Source: Collinsella sp. (GTDB taxonomy: Bacteria > Actinomycetota > Coriobacteriia > Coriobacteriales > Coriobacteriaceae). From it: a stretch of DNA of 64,000 nt. The stretch spans positions 7,818-71,817 of the forward strand of contig DXML01000016.1 of the NCBI GenBank assembly GCA_019414205.1, in the 5' to 3' direction. Every line of letters starts with the position of its first letter. Position 1 is the first letter of the stretch. The position numbers were made by a program, and so were the translations under genes. Below the pieces are notes generated by a model. That model worked only from the letters and a program-made list of their open reading frames with translations, had not been told where the DNA came from and ran no database searches. Below, one piece after another: positions 1 to 7,557 of the stretch.

Positions 1-61
1 GAAAGTCGACTTGGTCAACGACGGCCCATTCACCATCGTCTTGGACACGGACAACCTTTAG
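1..61 (+). CDS. dtd: D-aminoacyl-tRNA deacylase, C-terminal end only (partial)
   Basis: Only the last 19 codons and a TAG stop are in the window, read in frame from base 2. They contain V-N-D-G-P-F-T-I, which matches the C-terminal Asn-x-Gly-Pro-x-Thr motif of DTD. That motif contributes to the dimeric active site that hydrolyses D-aminoacyl-tRNAs and Gly-tRNA(Ala). The gene starts upstream of the window. The call rests on this one short motif, so it is probable rather than certain. A perfect 12-bp hairpin follows the stop. Confidence 0.6.
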   Translation, partial: KVDLVNDGPFTIVLDTDNL

Positions 62-89
62 GTTACGCGGTTTTACCAAACCGCGTAAC
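62..89 (+). terminator. Perfect hairpin after dtd
   Basis: GTTACGCGGTTT and its exact complement flank a 4-base loop directly after the dtd stop. There is no T-run downstream, so it may stop transcription poorly or act as a 3' stabiliser. Confidence 0.45.
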
Positions 90-147
90 AACTGGTCATG
101 CGAGGTTGTCGTCTGGTACGTATTTGGGACGGGGTTTATTTAGCTAC

Positions 148-177
148 TTGCGTATGGCGGCAGCAGGGTGCTATAGT
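148..177 (+). promoter_or_regulatory. Candidate sigma-70 promoter for the Veg-ispE pair
   Basis: TTGCGT and TATAGT are separated by 18 bases, about 70 bases upstream of the Veg-family start. Identified by pattern only. Confidence 0.4.
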
Positions 178-244
178 ATTAGAGTTTTGTCTATCTTAGG
201 GGTATTATCCCCTTTTTGAATTGCACCTTCTGGAGGCCCTGTTC

Positions 245-541
245 ATGGAAGAGATGGAAGTCAATCACGTCGACGACATCCACGAGAAGCTGACCGATAT
301 GGTGGGCGATCGCGTTAAGGTGAAGGCCAACATGGGCCGCACCCGCGTCGTCGAGCGCATGGGCACCATCAAGAGCGTCCACCCCGCCGTCTTTATCGTC
401 GAGGTTGACGAACGTCGCGGGCGCAAGTCGCGTCAGTCCTACCAGTATATCGATGTCCTCACCGGTCAGGTCGAGCTGTTCGACCCCGAGAGCGGCGAGC
501 ATATCTTTACCCCGCTCGGCAATCAGCTCGAGGAGCACTAG
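245..541 (+). CDS. Veg-family protein (DUF1021)
   Basis: Encodes 98 residues. The ATG at 245 is chosen because GGAGG lies 8 bases upstream; an earlier in-frame ATG at 221 has no such site. The centre, D-R-V-K-V-K-A-N-M-G-R-T-R, then V-x-x-R-M-G-T-I and H-P-A-V-F-I-V-E-V-D, matches the small SH3-like Veg family. In Firmicutes veg typically lies between ksgA and ispE, and here it stands directly before ispE. In Bacillus subtilis Veg has been linked to biofilm gene expression, but its biochemical role is not settled. The gene ends 2 bases before ispE, so the two are probably cotranscribed. Confidence 0.8.
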   Translation: MEEMEVNHVDDIHEKLTDMVGDRVKVKANMGRTRVVERMGTIKSVHPAVFIVEVDERRGRKSRQSYQYIDVLTGQVELFDPESGEHIFTPLGNQLEEH

Positions 542-543
542 CG

Positions 544-1440
544 GTGACCGATTGGTCCCTGACCCTTTCCGCGCCGGCAAAGATTAACCTCTACTTGGGG
601 GTTCATACCGAGCGCGATGACCGCGGCTACCACAGGGTCGATTCCCTGATGGCAGCTGTCGGTCTTTCCGATACCGTGACGGTCACGCCGGCGCAGGCGC
701 TGACCGTCCAAACGGTTCCGGCATCAGATTTTCCCATGCAAAAGAATACGGCGTATCGGGCTGCGGTTGCTATGGCCGAGCATTATGGTCGCGAGGCAAG
801 CATCTGCGTGACGATTGAGAAGCGCATTCCATTGTGCGCCGGCTTGGGCGGTCCCTCGACGGATGCGGCCGCGGTCATTGTCGCCTTGGCGGAGCTCTGG
901 GGAATTGATCGCTCCGACCCCGCGCTCGACGACATTGCGCGGGGCATTGGTGCTGACGTCCCGTTCTTTTTGCACGCGAGCCCTTCGTTCTACGTAGGTG
1001 GGGGAGACGTGCTGGCAACTGAGTATCCCGTGCTGCCCGCAACACCCGTCGTGTTGGTCAAGCCGCGCGAGGCAAGCGTTTCGACAATTGAAGCCTATCG
1101 ACGTTTTGACGAGGCCCCGGTGCCTGCGGACAAGCCCGGCGCGATAGCTTCTGCCTTGCGTGCCGGTGATGCCGAGACGGCATATGCACTCATCCATAAC
1201 AACCTGGGCGTCATTTCCGCACAGATGGAGCCGCAGATTCAAACGGTTCTCGATTGGCTGCGTAAACAGGACGGCACCGTTGCTGTAGATGTGTGCGGAT
1301 CGGGTGCCTGCTCATTTGCCATTTGCGACACCGCCGCCACGGCCGAAAGGCTTGCCGACGCTGCCCTGCAAAACGGCTGGTGGTCCTGCGCGACGGAGCT
1401 CGTTTCCGACACGGTTCGCATTGAAGCGCCAAAGAAATAA
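544..1440 (+). CDS. ispE: 4-diphosphocytidyl-2-C-methyl-D-erythritol kinase
   Basis: Encodes 298 residues of the GHMP kinase family. It phosphorylates CDP-ME with ATP in the MEP pathway of isoprenoid synthesis. The N-terminal S-A-P-A-K-I-N-L-Y-L-G-V and the ATP-binding loop P-L-C-A-G-L-G-G-P-S-T-D-A-A-A (about residue 95) are diagnostic. The usual Gly-Gly-Gly-Ser-Ser loop reads Gly-Gly-Pro-Ser-Thr here. Start is GTG at 544, 2 bases after the Veg gene. ispD and ispF lie about 14 kb downstream, so three MEP steps are encoded in this window. Confidence 0.93.
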   Translation: MTDWSLTLSAPAKINLYLGVHTERDDRGYHRVDSLMAAVGLSDTVTVTPAQALTVQTVPASDFPMQKNTAYRAAVAMAEHYGREASICVTIEKRIPLCAGLGGPSTDAAAVIVALAELWGIDRSDPALDDIARGIGADVPFFLHASPSFYVGGGDVLATEYPVLPATPVVLVKPREASVSTIEAYRRFDEAPVPADKPGAIASALRAGDAETAYALIHNNLGVISAQMEPQIQTVLDWLRKQDGTVAVDVCGSGACSFAICDTAATAERLADAALQNGWWSCATELVSDTVRIEAPKK

Positions 1441-1489
1441 AAATTTCTCTAGCACGCGGCGAAAATCTTTGTTACTATAGTCGAGCTAA

Positions 1490-1566
1490 CGGGTTGTGGC
1501 TCAGTTTGGTAGAGCACTGCGTTCGGGACGCAGGGGTCGCTGGTTCAAATCCAGTCAACCCGACCA
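1490..1566 (+). tRNA. tRNA-Pro (anticodon CGG)
   Basis: A 77-base cloverleaf. The acceptor CGGGTTG pairs with CAACCCG, the anticodon stem CTGCG/CGCAG encloses CGG, the T-arm contains GGTTCAAATCC, and CCA is encoded. Confidence 0.95.
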
Positions 1567-1577
1567 GAGCATGAGGA

Positions 1578-1605
1578 GGGATCGCTTCTTGCGGTCCCTT
1601 TTTTT
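1578..1605 (+). terminator. Intrinsic terminator after tRNA-Pro
   Basis: GGGATCGC and GCGGTCCC form an 8-bp stem (one G-T pair) with a 5-base loop, followed by seven T. Confidence 0.85.
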
Positions 1606-1678
1606 AGCTATTGTTGTGATACCGCGACACCCGCGGTATACTCATTCGAGCTTGTCTCGCTGTATTGTGGAGGTCTAC

Positions 1679-1954
1679 ATGTTTGGACTGAGGGCTCCTG
1701 AGCTCATCATCATTCTCGTTGTTGTCCTGATTATCTTCGGGCCCAAGAACCTGCCGAAGCTCGGCAAGTCCCTCGGCTCTACCGTCAAGAATATCCGCGA
1801 GGGTATGGAGGGCGACGATAAGGGCGAAACCAAGCAGGCCGAGGACGTTGTGGTCGAGGAGTCCAAGGAGGACAAGGAGATCGCAGAGCTCGAGGCCAAG
1901 CTCGCTGCTGCTAAGCAAAAGAAGGCAGAGGACAGCGACGCGGACGCAGAGTAG
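1679..1954 (+). CDS. tatA: Sec-independent translocase subunit TatA/E
   Basis: Encodes 91 residues. ATG at 1679 follows GGAGG; the frame stays open upstream into the tRNA, but that part is not gene-like. A single N-terminal membrane helix is followed by the F-G-P-K-N-L-P-K-L-G-K-S-L-G hinge and amphipathic helix typical of TatA. The tail is acidic and lysine-rich and is predicted to be cytoplasmic. TatA oligomers form the passage for folded proteins with twin-arginine signals. No tatC is seen in the window. The lipoprotein at 31788-32768 has a twin-arginine-like signal and could be a client. Confidence 0.9.
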   Translation: MFGLRAPELIIILVVVLIIFGPKNLPKLGKSLGSTVKNIREGMEGDDKGETKQAEDVVVEESKEDKEIAELEAKLAAAKQKKAEDSDADAE

Positions 1955-1979
1955 TCCCATCCCTTTGGGGTGAGCACCT

Positions 1980-2012
1980 GACCGGCTTGCCCGCAGGCTA
2001 GCCGGTCTTTTT
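1980..2012 (+). terminator. Intrinsic terminator after tatA
   Basis: GACCGGCT pairs with AGCCGGTC, followed by a T-run. Confidence 0.85.
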
Positions 2013-2060
2013 CGTTTTGTTGACAGTTGATCGTTACATCATAGTTGGGGAGATATCCGT

Positions 2061-2531
2061 ATGGACGCAAGCCAGATCGTACTGACCGCTGAGGGCCGCC
2101 AGAAGCTCGTCGAGGAGCTCGCTTGGCGTGAGGGCGATTACGCCAAGGAGATCGTCGAGGACATCAAGGAAGCCCGCGCGTTCGGCGACCTTTCGGAGAA
2201 CTCCGAGTACGACGCCGCCAAGGACAAGCAGGCCCAGAATGCTGCTCGCATTGCCGAGATTCAGGCCATCCTCGCCAACGCTCAGGTTGCTGCCACCACG
2301 GGCGATCTGACCGTCTCCATCGGTTCCACCGTTTCTCTGATCGATCCCAACGGTGAGGTCATGGAAGTCACGCTCGTCGGTACCACCGAGACCAACTCGC
2401 TCGAGCACAAGATCTCCAACGAGTCTCCGGTCGGCCATGCCATCATCGGTCACGGCGAGGGCGACTCCGTCGAGGTCGTTACGCCTTCCGGCAAGACCCG
2501 CATCTACACCATCGCCAAGATCGCACGCTAG
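2061..2531 (+). CDS. greA: Transcription elongation factor GreA
   Basis: Encodes 156 residues, the usual GreA length. The N-terminal antiparallel coiled coil carries the acidic tip D-L-S-E-N-S-E-Y-D-A-A (about residues 48-58). That tip enters the RNA polymerase secondary channel and stimulates cleavage of backtracked RNA. The C-terminal FKBP-like domain contains S-I-G-S-T-V and P-V-G-H-A-I-I-G. The next gene is lysS, a common actinobacterial neighbour. RNA polymerase subunits are encoded at 53746-61719. Confidence 0.96.
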   Translation: MDASQIVLTAEGRQKLVEELAWREGDYAKEIVEDIKEARAFGDLSENSEYDAAKDKQAQNAARIAEIQAILANAQVAATTGDLTVSIGSTVSLIDPNGEVMEVTLVGTTETNSLEHKISNESPVGHAIIGHGEGDSVEVVTPSGKTRIYTIAKIAR

Positions 2532-2559
2532 ACCACGGCCCCGCGTAAAGGTATGTTTT

Positions 2560-2594
2560 CGCTCCCTGGGACCGAATCCTGGGGAGCGTTTTAG
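2560..2594 (+). terminator. Weak terminator between greA and lysS
   Basis: CGCTCCC pairs with GGGAGCG across a 15-base loop, followed by TTTTAGTTT. It lies just before the lysS ribosome-binding site, so it may be partial or attenuating. Confidence 0.5.
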
Positions 2595-2609
2595 TTTGAG
2601 GAGCTAACT

Positions 2610-4574
2610 ATGGCAGAGAACCAGAACGCCGCCGAGCAGGCATCGACGCTCAACGACGAGCGCGCCACGCGCCTGGCCAAGCGCGCCGCCCTGTTCGAGG
2701 CGGGCCAGAACCCCTATCCCGAGCACTCCGAGATTGAGGACTACGTCGTCGACATCGAGACTAAGTACGCCGAGCTCCCCGATGGCGAGGACACCGAGGA
2801 CGTCGTGAAGATCGGCGGCCGTGTGGTCGCCAAGCGCGGTCAGGGCAAGATCATGTTCGTCGTCGTGCGCGACGCGACCGGCGAGATTCAGCTGTTCTGC
2901 CGCATCAACGATATGGACGAGGCCGCCTGGAATACGCTTAAGGCCCTCGACCTGGGCGATATCCTTGGCGTGACCGGCGTGGTCGTGCGCACCAAGCGTG
3001 GCCAGCTTTCCGTTGCCCCCAAGAGCGCGACGCTGCTGTCCAAGGCCGTTCGCCCGCTGCCCGAGAAGTTTCACGGTCTCTCCGACAAGGAGACCCGCTA
3101 TCGTCAGCGCTATGTCGACCTGATCGCCAACGACGACGTTCGCGAGACCTTCCGCAAGCGCTCGCAGATCCTCTCCACGTTCCGCCGCTTTATGGAGTCT
3201 GATGGCTACATGGAGGTTGAGACTCCTATCCTTCAGACCATCCAGGGCGGAGCTACTGCCAAGCCGTTCATCACGCACTTCAACGCGCTCGATCAGGAAT
3301 GCTACCTGCGCATCGCCACCGAGCTGCACCTCAAGCGCTGCATCGTCGGCGGCTTTGAGCGCGTCTTCGAGATCGGCCGCATCTTCCGCAACGAGGGTAT
3401 GGACCTCACCCACAACCCCGAGTTCACCACGATGGAGGCTTACCGCGCCTTCTCCGATCTCGAGGGCATGAAGGCGCTCGCCCAGGGTGTCATTAAGGCC
3501 GCTAACAAGGCTATCGGCAATCCCGAGGTTATTGAGTACCAGGGCCAGACCATCGACCTTTCCGGTGAGTGGGCAAGCCGTTCCATGACCGATATCGTCT
3601 CTGACGTGATTGGTAAGCAGGTCACCATCGACACGCCGGTTGAGGAGCTTGCTGCCGCCGCGCGCGAGAAGGGCCTGGAGATCAAGCCCGAGTGGACCGC
3701 CGGCAAGATCATCGCCGAGATCTATGACGAGCTGGGCGAGGACACCATCGTCAACCCCACCTTCGTGTGCGATTACCCCATCGAGGTTAGCCCGCTTGCC
3801 AAGCGCTTTGAGGATGACCCGCGCCTGACCCATCGCTTTGAGCTGGTCATCGCCGGCCACGAGTACGCGAACGCGTTCTCCGAACTCAACGACCCGGTCG
3901 ACCAGGCCGAGCGCTTCGCCGCCCAGATGGCCGAGAAGGCCGGCGGCGACGATGAGGCCATGGAGTACGACGAGGATTACGTGCGCGCCCTCGAGTACGG
4001 TATGCCTCCCGCGGGCGGCATCGGCATCGGTATCGACCGCGTGGTCATGCTGCTCACTAACCAGGCTTCCATTCGCGACGTGCTGCTGTTCCCGCACATG
4101 AAGCCCGAGAAGGGTTTCCAGTCCGGTGCCGCTGCTGCCAAGGCCGCCGAGGCCGGCAACGCCGCGAGCCCCTTCGTCAAGCCGCTTAAGCCCACGGTTG
4201 ATTATTCCAAGATTGCCGTCGAGCCGCTGTTTGAGGAGTTCGTCGACTTTGATACCTTCTCCAAGAGCGACTTCCGCGCCGTGAAGGTCAAGGCATGCGA
4301 GGCCGTCAAGAAGTCCAAGAAGCTGCTGAACTTTACGCTCGATGACGGCACCGGCACCGACCGCACCATCCTCTCCGGCATTCACGATTATTACGAGCCC
4401 GAGGACCTGGTCGGCAAGACCCTACTCGCCATCACCAACCTGCCTCCGCGCAAGATGATGGGCATCCCCAGCTGTGGCATGCTCATCAGTGCCATCCACG
4501 AGGAGGAGGGCGAGGAGCGTCTCAACCTGATCCAGCTCGACGATTCCATCCCTGCCGGCGCAAAGATGTACTAA
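2610..4574 (+). CDS. lysS: Lysyl-tRNA synthetase (class II) with C-terminal tRNA-binding domain
   Basis: Encodes 654 residues, about 150 more than a typical bacterial LysRS. It attaches lysine to tRNA-Lys. The order is an anticodon-binding OB domain (about 60-160) and then the class II core. Motif 2 is F-R-N-E-G-M-D-L-T-H-N-P-E-F and motif 3 is G-I-G-I-G-I-D-R-V. After a linker, residues about 540-654 form a second OB fold of the Trbp111/MetRS C-terminal type (F-R-A-V-K-V at its start, L-P-P-R-K-M-M-G-I-P-S-C-G-M near its end). That domain usually sits on MetRS or PheRS beta chains. It is inferred to bind tRNA non-specifically and raise affinity. Start ATG follows GAGGAGC. Confidence 0.95.
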   Translation: MAENQNAAEQASTLNDERATRLAKRAALFEAGQNPYPEHSEIEDYVVDIETKYAELPDGEDTEDVVKIGGRVVAKRGQGKIMFVVVRDATGEIQLFCRINDMDEAAWNTLKALDLGDILGVTGVVVRTKRGQLSVAPKSATLLSKAVRPLPEKFHGLSDKETRYRQRYVDLIANDDVRETFRKRSQILSTFRRFMESDGYMEVETPILQTIQGGATAKPFITHFNALDQECYLRIATELHLKRCIVGGFERVFEIGRIFRNEGMDLTHNPEFTTMEAYRAFSDLEGMKALAQGVIKAANKAIGNPEVIEYQGQTIDLSGEWASRSMTDIVSDVIGKQVTIDTPVEELAAAAREKGLEIKPEWTAGKIIAEIYDELGEDTIVNPTFVCDYPIEVSPLAKRFEDDPRLTHRFELVIAGHEYANAFSELNDPVDQAERFAAQMAEKAGGDDEAMEYDEDYVRALEYGMPPAGGIGIGIDRVVMLLTNQASIRDVLLFPHMKPEKGFQSGAAAAKAAEAGNAASPFVKPLKPTVDYSKIAVEPLFEEFVDFDTFSKSDFRAVKVKACEAVKKSKKLLNFTLDDGTGTDRTILSGIHDYYEPEDLVGKTLLAITNLPPRKMMGIPSCGMLISAIHEEEGEERLNLIQLDDSIPAGAKMY

Positions 4575-4617
4575 TTGGTTCCGCCGTTCTACCGAACGGC
4601 GGACCGGCCGACGCTGC

Positions 4618-4716
4618 GCGGGCCGCATTTGGACAATCTGACGTTCAATTTCAAGGGCGCGACCAGAAGGTCAGCGCCCTTTCGTTTCACGTCACCTTGT
4701 CTCAAATGCGGCCCGC
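4618..4716. repeat. Long nested hairpin between lysS and the exporter gene
   Basis: Outer arms at 4618-4636 and 4697-4716 (GCGGGCCGCATTTG and its complement) pair almost perfectly over 19 bp with one bulge. Inside is a terminator-like hairpin, AAGGGCGC-GACC...GGTC-A-GCGCCCTT followed by TTCGTTT (4653-4688). A separate 9-bp hairpin, CCGCCGTTC/GAACGGCGG, lies at 4581-4602. It probably terminates lysS transcripts. It resembles the long-arm elements at 50801 and 61790 in design but not in core sequence. The rest of 4717-4894 shows nothing I can assign. Confidence 0.65.
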
Positions 4717-4894
4717 TCGCTGACGTTGCCAATACATCGGCGTTGCCTTGGCCGTCAATAGTCATTGGGGACGTTCTTAAACGACTACCCAACGGCTATT
4801 GAGCACATGGCTCGCATGGCAGCCGTCTCTTTTATGTTTCCTTTAGCCGTCGCTGCCTAGGATGGGGGTTAGTCGGTAGGAAGGGAGCGTCTGT

Positions 4895-6463
4895 ATGGAC
4901 GACGCGAGCGATCGTGCAATCGAAGAGGACATGCTCAATCAGTTCAACTATTTTGATGATGAGGACGAGGAGCCGATCGACCGTCGCGAGCCGGCATCGC
5001 TTGACTCATTTGACCTAGTGGGTGAAGGGGCTGATGAGGTTGAGAATGAATCGACGGAACCCCCACAGCCTTCGCGCCCCGACCCGCTGCTTTCGAGAAT
5101 CTCTTTGCACCACGGTGTCCGTGCCGGCGCGCTCCATATGAAAACTGACTGGCGCCAGATCGTGACGGCAGGCGATGAGCTTGCCGTCGATGCGCCACTT
5201 ACCGACAAATCATCCATCATTTGTCGCACCGGTATGCTTATGCTCGCGAGCGGAACGGGTGCCTGGCGTGTACGCGATACCATGAATCGCGTCGCCGCCG
5301 TACTCGGTGTCACCGTCCACGTTGACTTAAGTCTTCTGTCGTTTGAGTGCGCCTGCATCGAAGATGGCCACTGCTTTAACGAGGTTGTCAGCCTGCCCAC
5401 AACGGGAGTCAATACCCATCGCATTTGGATGATGGAGAGCTTCCTAAAGGAAATCGAGACGTATGGGCGCCGGTTTACCGTGCACGAATACCACGAGATG
5501 CTCAAGACCGTTGAGAGTTCAAAACCCGATTACTCTCCCTGGCAACAGGGCCTTGCGGCAGCTTGTGCTTGCGGCGCCTTCGTCTTTTTGCTCGGCGGCG
5601 GCCCTATCGAGATGGCCTGCGCATTCGTAGGCGCTGGTGTTGGCAACTTTGCTCGCTCTCATATTCTCAAGCAGGGTCTTGGCCAGTTTAGCGCGCTGAC
5701 GATTGGCGTTGCGCTCGCTTGCGTTTCGTATCTGCTGGCATTGCTCGGCCTTGGCCAGGTCGTACCGGGGGCAATGTCGCACCAAGAAGGCTATATCGGC
5801 GCCATGCTCTTTGTGATTCCCGGCTTTCCCCTCATTACGGCAGGCCTCGACATCGCTAAGCTCGATATGCGAAGCGGCATTGAGCGTCTTTCGTATGCCG
5901 TGTCGATTATTGTGATGGCGACCCTTGTGGGCTGGATGGTTGCCGAGTGTGTGGGGCTGGCACCGGATGATTTTGCCCCGCTCGGCCTTTCGCCGCTTGC
6001 CCTTACGCTCCTGCGCGTGGTGATGAGCTTTGTTGGCGTATTCGGCTTCTCGGTGATGTTCAACAGCCCGGTAAAGATGGCCACGGCAGCTGGGCTGATC
6101 GGCGCCGTGTCCAATACCTTGCGCCTTACGCTCGTCGATGCGCCGACGCTGTTTCCCTTTCTGGGCCTGAGCGTAGGTATGCCTCCCGAGGCGGCGGCGT
6201 TTATCGGCGCGCTGGTATCGGGCCTGCTCGCGAGCTTAGCCGAAATCAAGCTCACCTACCCACGTATCGCCCTCACGGTGCCATCGATTGTCATTATGGT
6301 GCCGGGCTTGTATCTGTATCGCTCGATGTATTACATGTGCACCTTCGACACGGTCAATATGCTCGGCTGGTTTGTGCGCGCGGTGCTCATCGTGGCGTTT
6401 TTACCCGTTGGCCTGGGCGTGGCGCGTACGCTCACCGACCCTCGCTGGCGCCACACCAGCTAA
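4895..6463 (+). CDS. Threonine/serine exporter family membrane protein (ThrE-like)
   Basis: Encodes 522 residues. An acidic cytoplasmic N-terminus (about 1-90) precedes a ThrE/DUF1212 domain with C-R-T-G-M-L-M-L-A-S-G-T-G-A-W-R-V-R (about 108-125). About ten hydrophobic segments follow between residues 215 and 515. The second half looks like the DUF3815 (ThrE_2) module, so this is a single-chain exporter rather than the two-gene form. The family exports L-threonine and L-serine by the proton gradient in Corynebacterium; substrate here is inferred. ATG at 4895 is preceded by GGAAGGGAG. A hairpin starts right after the stop. Confidence 0.85.
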   Translation: MDDASDRAIEEDMLNQFNYFDDEDEEPIDRREPASLDSFDLVGEGADEVENESTEPPQPSRPDPLLSRISLHHGVRAGALHMKTDWRQIVTAGDELAVDAPLTDKSSIICRTGMLMLASGTGAWRVRDTMNRVAAVLGVTVHVDLSLLSFECACIEDGHCFNEVVSLPTTGVNTHRIWMMESFLKEIETYGRRFTVHEYHEMLKTVESSKPDYSPWQQGLAAACACGAFVFLLGGGPIEMACAFVGAGVGNFARSHILKQGLGQFSALTIGVALACVSYLLALLGLGQVVPGAMSHQEGYIGAMLFVIPGFPLITAGLDIAKLDMRSGIERLSYAVSIIVMATLVGWMVAECVGLAPDDFAPLGLSPLALTLLRVVMSFVGVFGFSVMFNSPVKMATAAGLIGAVSNTLRLTLVDAPTLFPFLGLSVGMPPEAAAFIGALVSGLLASLAEIKLTYPRIALTVPSIVIMVPGLYLYRSMYYMCTFDTVNMLGWFVRAVLIVAFLPVGLGVARTLTDPRWRHTS

Positions 6464-6496
6464 TTGGTGCAAGGAGGACAGGTTGCTTTGCACCAA
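6464..6496. terminator. Hairpin immediately after the exporter stop
   Basis: TTGGTGCAA and TTGCACCAA flank a 15-base loop containing GGACAGG. No T-run follows. It abuts the 67-bp palindrome at 6500. Confidence 0.55.
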
Positions 6497-6499
6497 ATG

Positions 6500-6566
6500 A
6501 GTTGCGGTGAAATAGGGACTGAATTGCTGTTTAAAGGGTCAAAACAGTCCGTATTCCACCGCAACT
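6500..6566. repeat. 67-bp palindromic repeat, copy 1
   Basis: Arms at 6500-6521 and 6545-6566 begin GTTGCGGTGAAATA and end in its near complement. The same element, also exactly 67 bp, recurs at 46755-46821 with an unrelated loop. Both copies follow the stop codon of a plus-strand membrane protein gene. Confidence 0.8.
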
Positions 6567-6682
6567 TATGGGGCCGGGGGATTATTGGCGCCCTGCATCT
6601 TCATAAACTCAACGCTTACGAAGCACGTGCTTTTCGTGCTAGGCTGGTTCCACCACATAAGTAGTCGCAGACGCACGTACCA

Positions 6683-6732
6683 CGGGCGGGCGAGATGAAG
6701 TTCCAACAGCTCCATCTTGCCCGCCCGTTTTT
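6683..6732 (+). terminator. Strong hairpin with T-run in the leader of the next gene
   Basis: CGGGCGGGC plus GAGATG pairs with CATCTT plus GCCCGCCCG (15 bp, one G-T pair), followed by TTTTTG. It lies only 45 bases before the start at 6777, so it could attenuate that gene instead of ending an upstream transcript. Confidence 0.7.
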
Positions 6733-6776
6733 GCTGCGTGGTGCCGCGGCGTAACACAGAAAGGAATCTGCCCTTT

Positions 6777-7370
6777 ATGCCTATCAACAAACGAGAGAGC
6801 CTGCTGTTCACCTTTATCATGTGCTTTTGCATGGTGCTCTGGATGAGCATCTACAACGTTGCCCTGCAGCATGGGGCCATCAACGGCGAGGTTGTTGCCG
6901 CCGCGTGGCTCGGCTTCCCCGTTGCCTACGTCTTTGCCATGTGCTGCGACTGGTTTGTTGCCAGCCCGCTGGCCAAAGGCTTCGCCTTTAAGTATTTGGT
7001 CACGCCAGGCAAGAGCTCGCCGCTCGCTATGACGCTCGCCGTCAGCTCCTGCATGGTCGTTCCCATGGTCATCATCATGTCGCTCTACGGCGCGTGCGAA
7101 GGCCTGTTCCATATGCCCGGCGGCCCGCTTGCAAACCTGCAGATGCTGCCGATGATGTGGCTCATCAACATTCCGCGCAACTTTATCATGGCTCTTCCTT
7201 GGAACCTGCTGGTGGCCGGCCCGGTTGCTCGTTTTGTCTTCCGTCGCGCCTTCCCTATGGGCACGGTCTTTGCCGAGCCGCACATGGAGCTCGTGCACAT
7301 GCCGGGTGCTCCCGCTGCCGATGCCGTCAATGACGTTGCCGAAGGTATTAACGTCGAGCCCGCCTGCTAG
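6777..7370 (+). CDS. DUF2798-type membrane protein
   Basis: Encodes 197 residues with four hydrophobic segments (about 10-30, 42-62, 82-105 and 125-155). The repeated pattern of a short helix pair with an N-Y/N-F-x-M-A-x-P motif (R-N-F-I-M-A-L-P-W-N-L) resembles the DUF2798 membrane family. The function of that family is unknown. ATG at 6777 is used; the frame extends 20 codons upstream, but only into the GC-rich leader hairpin. A strong hairpin with a T-run in the leader suggests attenuation control. I infer no substrate. Confidence 0.65.
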   Translation: MPINKRESLLFTFIMCFCMVLWMSIYNVALQHGAINGEVVAAAWLGFPVAYVFAMCCDWFVASPLAKGFAFKYLVTPGKSSPLAMTLAVSSCMVVPMVIIMSLYGACEGLFHMPGGPLANLQMLPMMWLINIPRNFIMALPWNLLVAGPVARFVFRRAFPMGTVFAEPHMELVHMPGAPAADAVNDVAEGINVEPAC

Positions 7371-7494
7371 ACGGCAGCGCAAAACCAAACCGTCAAGCGG
7401 ACCAGAGCGATTCCTTTTTTGTAGACGTTGTCGCGCGGCTACGGGTGGGAAAGGTCCCAACGGTTAACATATACTCCATATGGGTAAAGAGACC

Positions 7495-7520
7495 AAAGCG
7501 CTGCCGCGGGGCGGCGCTTT
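7495..7520 (+). promoter_or_regulatory. Leader hairpin before clpC
   Basis: AAAGCG...CCGC pairs with GCGG-CGCTTT across GGG with a 3-base bulge. It lies between a TATACT box (7470-7475) and the clpC start. No CtsR, CIRCE or HAIR-type operator is recognisable here. Confidence 0.35.
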
Positions 7521-7557
7521 GCGTTTGAAAAAACTAGCTCGTCTAAGAGGAACTAGC

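Noticed and set aside
1496..1678. N-terminal extension of TatA
   Set aside because: The frame is open into tRNA-Pro and through its terminator, but the family start and GGAGG site are at 1679.
2604..4385. A 593-codon minus-strand frame
   Set aside because: Antisense to lysS, which has all class II synthetase motifs.
7441..7557. CtsR, CIRCE or HAIR heat-shock operator before clpC
   Set aside because: No matching heptad or inverted repeat found; only a TATACT box and a GC-rich hairpin.
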